Shown piece after piece: positions 1 to 4,539 of a stretch of DNA of 5,620 bases. The stretch comes from GCA-003244245 sp032230565 (lineage in GTDB: Bacteria > Actinomycetota > Actinomycetes > Mycobacteriales > Pseudonocardiaceae), in NCBI GenBank assembly GCA_032230565.1, contig JAVXWL010000180.1:1-5620 (forward strand). The letters run 5' to 3'. Every line of letters begins with the position of its first letter. The stretch's first letter is position 1. Position numbers and translations under genes: made by a program. The notes beneath the pieces are model-generated. The model did no database searches. It was not told the DNA's origin and worked only from the letters and a program-made list of their open reading frames with translations.

Positions 1-351
1 ACGCTCGGACTTGCGGGTGTGCTCGCGCAGCGGGAAAGCGACGTTGTCGTAGAGGTTCATCGAACCGAACAACGCGCCGTCTTGGAACAACACCCCGAAC
101 AGCTTTCGGATCTCATACAGCCTGCGCTCGCTGCAGTGCACCAGATCGGTGTCGTGAATGAAAATCGAGCCACGTTCCGGTTTGAGCAACCCGATCAGGC
201 TTTTGAGAAATACCGACCTCCCGGTGCCGGACGGTCCCAGTAGCACGCTGATCTCGCCCGCTGGCAGGGTGAGCGTGACGTCAGACCAGATGACAGACCG
301 ATCGAACGACTTCGTCAGCCCCTCCACCACCACCTCGACGCCCGCGCTCAT
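1..351 (-). CDS. Mce-type ABC transporter ATP-binding protein (Mkl/MlaF-like), 5' part only
   Basis: The first 117 codons of an ABC ATPase run off the left edge of the window without a stop. The family (Mkl, Rv0655 in M. tuberculosis) powers Mce lipid importers at the inner face of the membrane. Visible landmarks are the N-terminal strand with GLTKSF (residues 11-16), the Walker A stretch GPSGTGRS (39-46), SLIGLLKPERGSI, and the Q-loop region LFQDGALFGSM with Gln90. Wording and length up to the Q-loop match Mkl closely. The start ATG at 351-349 has a GGGAGG ribosome site (361-356) four bases upstream and overlaps the TGA of the preceding frame as ATGA, which indicates translational coupling. 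Odd point: the invariant Walker A lysine is Arg45 (AGG, 219-217), one transition from AAG; this normally abolishes ATP hydrolysis. The Walker B and signature motifs lie outside the window, so I cannot say whether the gene is alive. Family assignment is firm; which Mce paralogue it serves is unknown. Confidence 0.85.
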   Translation of the reverse strand, partial: MSAGVEVVVEGLTKSFDRSVIWSDVTLTLPAGEISVLLGPSGTGRSVFLKSLIGLLKPERGSIFIHDTDLVHCSERRLYEIRKLFGVLFQDGALFGSMNLYDNVAFPLREHTRKSER

Positions 352-557
352 GGGCCCTCCCGAAGTACGTCGTCGGCAACGTTCCTGTGGCCAACGACCC
401 GCTGCGCTGTGATAGACAGCCGGCCGGTGACGAGCAATGGTTTGCCTTCGCCGCCCTGATGTGCCTGCTGATCGAGGAATACCAGCACGATCGCCCGATC
501 GCCATCCAGACCTTCGACAGCGATGGCGGGCACGGACGGCACTACTACGGCTTGCTG
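348..557 (-). pseudogene. C-terminal remnant of an Mce-associated protein
   Basis: About 70 codons in one open frame, running from APPQQAVVVPSVPAI through DGDRAIVLVFLDQQ to GRLSITAQRVVGHRNVADDVL. This is the pattern of the C-terminal NTF2-like domain of Mce-associated (Mas) proteins: a conserved D-x-A-x-VLV strand, a Gln-rich turn, then R-x-x-x-TAQRV-GHW-VADV. These proteins are membrane-anchored and encoded beside mce operons; they are thought to help assemble or stabilise the Mce lipid importer. The last codons (TGA, 350-348) overlap the ATG of the ATPase, so the two were once one operon. Upstream of about 557 the frame stays open to 755, but the translation loses family character and overlaps a hydrolase remnant on the opposite strand. 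No transmembrane anchor is seen. I therefore treat it as 5'-truncated by a rearrangement. The Trp expected after GH is Arg, which also suggests drift. Confidence 0.6.
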
Positions 558-588
558 TGGCGGCGCCAGCTGCCGATTTGTGGCGAAC

Positions 589-818
589 CTGGTGTATCGG
601 GGCAGCGTCAGGGCTCGAACCGGGGCCGAGATACTCTCGGTGATGCAACGCCTGCCCGCTGCACTGCTGCGCTCGGCGGACAAGACTCTACGCCGGTACC
701 CGGGCCTTATCACGAAGTGTTCAACGAGCCCGAGCGCGAGCAGATCCTCACCCACTTAATCTTCTGGCTTACGGCGCACCTACCCAGCAACGGATTCGCT
801 TCGCATTCAGCGGGCTGA
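589..818 (+). pseudogene. Monoacylglycerol-lipase-like alpha/beta hydrolase, C-terminal remnant
   Basis: Two frames together give the end of a lysophospholipase/monoacylglycerol lipase of the Rv0183 type. The first frame (589-708) reads LVYRGSVRARTGAEILSVMQ and then SADKTLRRYPGL. The second (708-818) reads YHEVFNEPEREQI followed by FWLTAHL and a TGA stop. YPGLYHEVFNEPE is the signature around the catalytic histidine of this family. The frames join at position 708, where one T is missing (-1). Between LPA and SADKTL about 35 residues present in Rv0183 are absent; these hold the HGTDD segment with the catalytic aspartate. The nucleophile elbow and the whole N-terminal half are also missing. The product cannot be active. 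Its left end abuts the opposite-strand Mce-associated remnant between about 557 and 589, a convergent recombination joint. Confidence 0.8.
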
Positions 819-1206
819 GCGGGGTTTCCGCGTTGTTCTTAACTCCGCTGCGCACGCGAACGCGGTTGGCGGGCTCAGATCATGGACGCCTTGGCGCCGG
901 TTCCCTCGAGCATTGCTGTGGCGCCTTAGGTCTGTCCATGGGCACAGCACGTTGGGCAGCTCCTCGATGCTGCCGCGCTGCAGCCTGGCGCGGCGTACTG
1001 AGGTGCAGCTATGGGGCGACTGCAGCGCCACTCGCACCACGTTGCTTTCACCCCGTGCGCTGGTATTCACCATCGCTTCAGAGTGTTCTGGGCATCGCTG
1101 ACGACCTGAAGTCGGCGACGCGTCCCGCCGCCCATGCGTCGTCAAGCAGTACGTGAACAACCCCGGTTGAGCCGATCACGGCCGGGGGAAGTCCGGGTCG
1201 CGGCCA
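819..1206. other. Unassigned degenerate stretch
   Basis: All six frames were read. Open stretches exist on both strands (for example minus 1160-807 and plus 833-1156), but none shows a recognisable domain, a ribosome site or a balanced composition, and they overlap one another. A minus-strand piece with VIGSTGVVHVLLDDAW (around 1185-1125) and another with NTSARGESNVVRVAL (around 1065-1020) look protein-like in different frames. They may be scraps of one decayed gene, but I cannot name a family. Confidence 0.3.
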
Positions 1207-1352
1207 ATGGGTATTCTCAAACAACTCGGCTTCATCAGTCCTGGCCACGCCTACGTGCAGAACGCCCACCGCGGCCACTTCGAACTCGGCGCCAACCTCA
1301 ATCCGCGAAACCAGCTACTGACGCCTTCACCGAACTCGCTCGCGTTATTTGA
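1207..1352 (+). pseudogene. Unidentified gene, 3' end with a frameshift
   Basis: A short plus-strand piece reads ILKQLGFISPGHAYVQNAHR and then GHFELGANLNPRNQLL in the frame starting at 1207. It continues as AFTELARVI with a TGA stop (1350-1352) in the frame of 1134, so one base appears to be missing near 1322-1326. The clean stop after a helix-like AFTELARVI end and the mixed hydrophobic/polar pattern suggest a genuine C-terminus of a small soluble protein. I do not recognise the family. No start or ribosome site can be tied to it, and the sequence upstream is not readable in this frame. A chance open stretch remains possible. Confidence 0.35.
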
Positions 1353-1394
1353 TCTTGGCGGTCGCCTCGGTTGAGTATCTGCGCTCAGTCAACG

Positions 1395-1868
1395 CTACAA
1401 TGCTCTGCTGTGCACCTGACGACGCTGCTTGCGTAATGGTGACCGGCGGCTTCGGTTTCGATGATGTCGGCGCGCGATTCGTGCTTCGATGGCACCCTGC
1501 ATGGATGGTGAGTCCTTTACTGCGTCCGGCACACTATCGGCGAAGGTAAAGCAATCTCGCAGTCCGGCGGCCGCCAGCGCCCAGTTGGCGATTCGAGAGT
1601 TGCACACCAATCGCAGGGCATGATCTTGTTGGGTAGCGAGTTCGTTTCCCTCGAATAGCGCGGACAGCCCGGCAGATCCCAAGGACATCACACCATCGAG
1701 GTCCACAACCACGACTCGGGCAACGGTCAGCTGCGCGATCAAAGAGGTGGCCAGTTCCAGCGCAGTTGGCGTGTCGATCTGCCCTACCACGGTGACCACA
1801 CGAGCGTCGAGTCCGTGCTCGGTTACCCGCACACCGATGTCGGAGGGAAAGTCGCTGCTCACATTCAT
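1395..1868 (-). CDS. STAS-domain protein, anti-sigma-factor antagonist type
   Basis: This 157-residue protein has a STAS fold over residues 11-118: strand GVRV, strand ARVVTVVGQIDTPTA (22-36), helix to 47, strand RVVVVDLDGVMSLG (51-64), Ser65-Ala-Gly-Leu, helix LSALFEGNELA, strand LRLVCNS, and the final helix with AAAGLRDCF. Proteins of this kind bind and release anti-sigma kinases under control of serine phosphorylation (SpoIIAA, mycobacterial RsfA/RsfB). Ser65 in GSAGL lies where SpoIIAA has its phosphorylated serine, so the switch residue is kept. The tail from about 130 is unusually Arg/His-rich (RIARRHHRNRSRR), extends beyond the usual 110-120 residue domain, and may be readthrough into former noncoding DNA. 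I chose the ATG at 1868-1866 because the domain begins just after it; the ATG at 1919 would add 17 residues of poor character. The ribosome site is weak. No kinase partner is visible. A MlaB-like role with an Mce ATPase is an alternative. Confidence 0.75.
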   Translation of the reverse strand: MNVSSDFPSDIGVRVTEHGLDARVVTVVGQIDTPTALELATSLIAQLTVARVVVVDLDGVMSLGSAGLSALFEGNELATQQDHALRLVCNSRIANWALAAAGLRDCFTFADSVPDAVKDSPSMQGAIEARIARRHHRNRSRRSPLRKQRRQVHSRAL

Positions 1869-2282
1869 ACTCGGCAGGATATAGGGCAGGTCGTACAGAA
1901 GCGCCACGCGGCCGGCCAAAGTTGCTGAGCGGCGTTATGTAGTCGGTGTGCGGTACAGCGCGACCGAAGTGTCGAGCATCACTTCGCAGTGCCGTCGGTG
2001 TCTTAAGGTCCCGGCGTGCGCCTTGCTGCGCGATCATGACTACAAGTCGTTCGCGTAGCGGACGAGCCGATAGGTGGCCTGATCAACCAAGCAATCTGAC
2101 GGCGCGGTTAGCCACGGCCCTAGAGCGGTCGATTTCTACAACCGTGATGTCCGCCGGCCTTCACCGTGGTGGTCTCCACGAGCTGGGACGCGCCATTGGC
2201 GGAGGGTTGGGTCCCCAGGACGTCTGATGTGGCGCCGGTTTGAACAACGCGGCTTTTGTTGTGCCATGCCGCGTCGGCTGCG
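1869..2282. other. Intergenic or degenerate stretch, nothing recognised
   Basis: Several overlapping open frames occur on both strands, including plus 1946-2227 and the minus frame entering from 2037. Their translations are Arg/Ala/Ser-rich and lack any motif I know. No tRNA, terminator or clear promoter was seen. The promoter of the minus-strand STAS gene must lie here if that gene is expressed. Confidence 0.3.
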
Positions 2283-2480
2283 CTGTTGACCGAGCACCTT
2301 CATGATCGCTTGTTGCGCAATCAGCCGCAGCAGGAAAGGCACTACTGGGATTGGACCGGTGACGCTCTAACCCAGAACTTCCCCTGAGACCGATACCACA
2401 CCGTGGTGGACATCGGCACGGCCCAGGGCTGCCTACCCGTGCAGCTCGCCTAGGGTGCCCCCATCTGCGGCTTCCGAGGA
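2283..2480 (+). pseudogene. O-methyltransferase remnant (SAM-dependent, class I)
   Basis: One plus frame reads LLTEHLHDRLLRNQ, then YWDWTGDALTQNFP, a TGA stop (2385-2387), DRYHTVVDIGTAQGCLPVQLA, a TAG stop (2451-2453), and a few more residues ending CGF. DIGTAQG (about 2409-2429) is the glycine-rich SAM-binding motif I of mycobacterial O-methyltransferases that resemble hydroxyneurosporene methyltransferase. In relatives the segment before it is NFPW followed by TVVD, so the TGA is most simply a TGG-to-TGA change at that Trp. After motif I the usual AHPHLxGxGFDLP is recognisable only as a garbled GAPICGF, and the catalytic domain then stops. The dimerisation domain is also mostly gone. Minus-strand Tn3 transposase coding begins about 60 bases further on, so insertion or deletion linked to that element may have removed the rest. 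Confidence 0.7.
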
Positions 2481-2540
2481 AACAAATGATCTTTTGACCG
2501 GTGACCGTGGTGGTCGATCTCGGCCAGGATCCCGGCATCT

Positions 2541-2784
2541 GAAGTTCAATCGGCGCACGTGCTCCGTTATCTGCCTGACGACATCGTGGGCGTGGTGCGG
2601 CGGAAAAAACCCCAGCTCCTTGTACACAACAGCAGTACCGGCAGCGCCAGCCGATGATGCTCCGAGATGGTCCTGACCTGCGCCCACGCCAACTTATCAG
2701 CCGACGGGCGAAAACCTCCGCCAATTCGCGGGCAGACGGCGATCCAGACAGGCGTGGATACGCAGTCCGCTCGATCCACGCCAC
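2541..2784 (-). pseudogene. Tn3-family transposase (TnpA), N-terminal fragment
   Basis: Three minus-strand frames give the DUF4158 N-terminal region of a Tn3-family transposase. Frame one (2784-2710) reads VAWIERTAYPRLSG and ARELAEVF. Frame two (about 2711-2621) reads PSADKLAWAQVRTISEHHRL and ALPVLLLCT. Frame three (about 2624-2541) reads YKELGFFPPHHAHDVV, then ITEHVRRLNF. Intact relatives read IERTAYPR, ARELxExFTPTxDEIAWA, LLALVxLLKxFQRLGYFP and VxHxR in this order, so two frameshifts have occurred. The start is GTG at 2784-2782, preceded by GGAGG (2795-2791) with a 6-base spacer, which matches the usual N-terminus of these transposases. Only about 80 of roughly 1000 residues remain, with no DDE catalytic core. 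No resolvase or 38-bp terminal repeat was recognised. TnpA normally cuts and joins transposon ends; this remnant cannot. Confidence 0.75.
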
Positions 2785-2790
2785 CGGCCA

Positions 2791-2795
2791 CCTCC
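2791..2795 (-). promoter_or_regulatory. Ribosome binding site that fixes the tnpA GTG start
   Basis: The minus strand reads GGAGG six bases before GTG (2784-2782). The family N-terminus begins at exactly this codon, so the site supports GTG rather than any upstream ATG. Confidence 0.6.
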
Positions 2796-2941
2796 CCCAA
2801 CACCACCGCGTGCCCAGCGCACCATACCCACCACCCAACGACCTCCATCCCACAGCTGCGGAATGGCCACAACACGCACTCGTCGGAGGCTCCCGGCGTA
2901 TCTGGGCGCTACCCGTCCTGGGGAGGCTGAGATTCGCCAGA

Positions 2942-2962
2942 CGCCGTTCAGTGTCAACGGCG
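2942..2962. repeat. Perfect 7-bp inverted repeat (hairpin)
   Basis: CGCCGTT (2942-2948) and AACGGCG (2956-2962) flank a 7-base spacer. Sequence on both sides (AGA before, CCGTCT after) extends the pairing with a bulge. There is no T-run after it on either strand, so it is not a classic terminator. It could be a protein-binding site or a transposon remnant. Confidence 0.4.
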
Positions 2963-3331
2963 CCGTCTCTGTGCACGGCGCGTTTGCAATCACCTACGCA
3001 TAGCAATGGTTACGCGAAACTTGCTAGGAATTCGCTGAATTTCTCGCGCAACGCGGATTTACCGGTTGTGCCCAACGGGTAACCTGGCGCTGCAGAATTG
3101 AGTGAGGTGAGCAGATGAACCTGTAAGAGGCATTACTCATCGCGTTACGCGGTTGGGCGCCCGGCGGCTGTGCTCCGCGCTGACCATGCTCGGCCTCATC
3201 ATCGGGGCCGCAGCGGAGGCAGGCTGTGACCGACGCCGCCACGCTACAGAATCCACCGAGGTCGCCTCCACCACCTGATTGCGGCGCGCCCGGGTGGGTG
3301 ACACCCACGACATGTCGGACGGAAACATAGG

Positions 3332-3742
3332 ATGAAAACTGAGAAAAAGACTCTGATAACCGCGGTGTTGGCGATCGGCATGATTGCCGCCAGCGGGACC
3401 GCTACCGCTGCCACCTCTGTGTCAGCCTTTCCCGCTCCCGCTGCTTTTGTGATGCCCACCCACGACGGCGGTGGTGGTGGCGGCACCGGAGGCGCCGGTA
3501 CGGGTAGCGGCGGAAGCGGTAGCACCGGTAGCGGTAGCACCGGTACCGGTAGCGGCGGAAGCGGTAGCGGCACCACCACCGGCAGCGGCACCACCACCGG
3601 CAGCAGCAGTACCACCATCACCGGCAACTATGCCCAGAGCTACACCGGGAGGGGCAACAACGGATGTCCGTTCACGCCGGGTGATCTGGGCTGTCGTGGG
3701 GAGTTGATGTCCGGGGGTCAAGTGGTGTGTTCCCCGTGTTGA
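3332..3742 (+). CDS. Small exported Gly/Ser/Thr-rich protein with a four-cysteine tail
   Basis: This 136-residue protein has a clear Sec signal peptide: MKTEKK, then a hydrophobic core LITAVLAIGMIAA, and small residues with likely cleavage after ATA (residue 26) or SVSA (32). Residues 33-45 are Pro/Ala-rich. Residues 46-98 are almost only Gly, Ser and Thr, built from repeated short units. The tail (99-136) is different: NYAQSYTGRGNNG and then four cysteines (112, 121, 133, 136) spaced C-x8-C-x11-C-x2-C, the last being the C-terminal residue. This suggests a flexible linker holding a small disulphide-bonded knob outside the membrane. The frame is clean, the ribosome site weak (GGA about eight bases upstream). 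No lipobox and no LPXTG anchor are present. I recognise no family and assign no function. The neighbours are pseudogenes and do not indicate a role, but the intact frame amid decay suggests selection or recent acquisition. Confidence 0.7.
   Translation: MKTEKKTLITAVLAIGMIAASGTATAATSVSAFPAPAAFVMPTHDGGGGGGTGGAGTGSGGSGSTGSGSTGTGSGGSGSGTTTGSGTTTGSSSTTITGNYAQSYTGRGNNGCPFTPGDLGCRGELMSGGQVVCSPC
3503..3604 (+). repeat. In-frame tandem repeats in the Gly/Ser/Thr-rich region
   Basis: A 21-base unit beginning GGTAGCGGCGGAAGC occurs identically at 3503-3523 and 3548-3568, 45 bases (15 codons) apart. An 18-base unit, GGCACCACCACCGGCAGC, is present twice head to tail at 3569-3604. Smaller GGTAGC hexamers fill the gaps. 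All periods are multiples of three, so copy-number changes keep the frame. Confidence 0.85.
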
Positions 3743-3824
3743 CTCGATCTTGGCGTCCTTGATCCTCGATCGTCTGGATTGTGTCCCCGCCCGATAAGAC
3801 TGAGAGGGCGTCTGGGAACGGTGG

Positions 3825-3943
3825 TTATTGGTTCCCGGTGTGGGCGAGGCGGCGGGACATGGTCATGATCATGGCTATGTGGACCATGGCTTCGTGATGG
3901 CTGGGCAAGGTTTCGTAGGCCTCCTCGGTCCACCAACGTGTAG
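3825..3943 (-). pseudogene. IS5-family transposase, C-terminal stub
   Basis: The minus strand reads RWWTEEAYETLPSHHEAMV, HIAMIMTMSRRLAHTGNQ and a TAA stop (3827-3825). The pattern (D/A)YE-LP--HEAMV-IAMI--M-RRLA is the C-terminus of IS5-family DDE transposases of actinobacteria. Only about 35 residues remain. The stub starts directly next to the relBE operator (3944), so the rest of the element was lost there. A possible terminal inverted repeat is GAGGGCGTCTGG at 3804-3815, but its partner is not in the window, so this is a guess. The gene cannot make an active transposase. Confidence 0.7.
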
Positions 3944-3953
3944 CACAATTGTG
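3944..3953. promoter_or_regulatory. Palindromic operator in front of relB
   Basis: CACAATTGTG is a perfect 10-base palindrome ending three bases before the relB ATG (3957). Flanking bases extend it imperfectly as TAG on the left and GCTA on the right. RelB-type antitoxins bind palindromes overlapping their own promoter and repress the operon, so this is the likely autoregulatory site. That it binds RelB here is inference. Confidence 0.5.
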
Positions 3954-3956
3954 GCT

Positions 3957-4230
3957 ATGGCCGTGGAGCCGCTACGCAACGTGCGTGACCACCTGTCCGA
4001 TTTCGTTTGACAGGGGCGAGCGGGAGCACGAGCGCGTCGTTGTCACCCGCAACGGTCGGCCAGCCGCCGTGCTGATCGGGTATGAGGATCTCGGCGCGCT
4101 CGAAGAGACCCTGGAAATCCCGAGTGACGGTGAAGCCATGGCGGACATCCGCGAAGCGCGCGAGGAGATCGCTCGCGGCGAGGTGATCGAAGGAGTCGAT
4201 GCTGTGCGGGCCTTGCGGCCTCGGCCGTGA
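3957..4230 (+). pseudogene. relB: RelB/Phd-type antitoxin, frameshifted
   Basis: Restoring one base gives a 90-residue antitoxin very like M. tuberculosis RelB (Rv1247c, 89 residues). The first frame reads MAVEPLRNVRDHLSDFV and stops at TGA (4008-4010). The next frame continues DRGEREHERVVVTRNGRPAA, VLIGYEDLGALEETLEI, and ends ALRPRP. The N-terminal part is the Phd/YefM DNA-binding fold (HERVVVTRNGRPAAVLI is its hallmark). The acidic C-terminal helix (IREAREEIARGEV) is the toxin-neutralising part. The break is an extra T in TTT at 4006-4008. The shift site GTT TGA C has the arrangement used for +1 recoding in prfB, but no upstream stimulator is seen. The stop overlaps the relE start as GTGA. 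An ATG at 3949 opens a frame covering the second half but begins with unrelated residues. Most likely inactive unless frameshifting occurs. Confidence 0.8.
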
Positions 4231-4504
4231 CCGAGCCATACCGGTTGCGCGTGACGGCCAGCACCGGCCGCACCATTCAGCACAAGCTGCCCGAAGGCGT
4301 CGCGGCAGCGGTCATCGAGTTTCATCACAGGAACCCTGCTGGACAACCCGCATCGCGTCGGCCACGCCCTGCACCATGAGCTCACCGGAATCCACTCCGC
4401 ACGGCGAGGGGCCTTTCGCATCCCGTACGAGATCGACGACGCGATACACCTCGTCACCCGTCCTCCGCGTCGAGCACCGCGCCGATGTTTACCGGCCGCG
4501 TTAA
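4227..4504 (+). pseudogene. relE: RelE-type mRNA interferase toxin, frameshifted twice
   Basis: Three frames give a full-length RelE toxin resembling Rv1246c, which cleaves mRNA on the ribosome. Frame one (GTG 4227) reads VTEPYRLRVTASTGRTIQ and LPEGVAAAVIEF. After an extra T (TTT, 4320-4322) frame two reads ITGTLLDNPHRVGHALHHEL, then TGIHSARRGAFRIPYEIDDA and IHLVT. After an extra C (CCC, 4457-4459) frame three reads VLRVEHRADVYRPR and TAA. The family core NPHRxGxxL, LxGxxSARRGxFRxxYxID and the terminal HRxDVYRxR with basic active-site residues are all recognisable. The TxxAxRxL segment of relatives is altered (TASTGRTIQHKL), so further drift exists. GTGA overlap with relB shows the original operon. 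With two frameshifts before the essential C-terminal segment, no active toxin is expected. This may explain why loss of the antitoxin frame is tolerated. Confidence 0.85.
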
Positions 4505-4539
4505 GATCAGATAGATCTCGCCGGTCTCCAAGATCAGAT
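4503..4539. repeat. Pair of 10-base direct repeats
   Basis: AAGATCAGAT occurs at 4503-4512 and again at 4530-4539, starting inside the relE stop codon. It is too short to interpret with confidence; it could be a duplication trace at the downstream edge of the relBE operon. Confidence 0.4.

Larger units (their letters stand above)
2785..3331. other. Noncoding or degenerate stretch between the Tn3 remnant and the exported protein gene
   Basis: No gene with a supported start was found. A hairpin lies at 2942-2962. At 3153-3278 a plus frame without a good start reads like a signal peptide with a possible lipobox (discussed in the findings). Overlapping minus frames here are Arg/Ala/Pro-rich and motif-free. 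Any promoter for the gene at 3332 should lie in the last 100-200 bases; I see no convincing -35/-10 pair. Confidence 0.3.

Noticed and set aside
387..588. Plus-strand open frame before the hydrolase remnant
   Set aside because: It is antisense to the Mce-associated remnant, which has the recognisable pattern; the plus frame becomes meaningful only from 708.
1534..2037. Minus-strand frame of 167 codons overlapping the STAS gene
   Set aside because: Arg/Ala-rich shadow in another frame of the STAS gene with no motif of its own.
2161..3006. Minus-strand open frame of 281 codons, the longest in the window
   Set aside because: Only residues 75-99 make sense (Tn3 transposase start); the rest is Arg/Pro/Ser-rich shadow crossing the methyltransferase remnant antisense. 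Length reflects high GC.
3244..3721. Pro/Val- and Ala-rich minus frames (3244-3627, 3422-3721) and a plus Ala/Pro frame (3471-3707)
   Set aside because: They are alternative frames of the Gly/Ser/Thr repeat; their repetitive composition follows from the repeats of the exported-protein gene, which alone has a signal peptide and sensible ends.
3743..3771. Terminator after the exported-protein gene (repeated CTCGATC)
   Set aside because: The two CTCGATC copies are direct, not inverted, and no stable stem followed by a T-run could be built.
3804..3942. Plus-strand His/Gly-rich peptide (GHGHDHGYVDHG) suggesting metal binding
   Set aside because: It is the antisense reading of the IS5 transposase stub, whose HEAMVHIAMIMTMSRRL codons explain the pattern.
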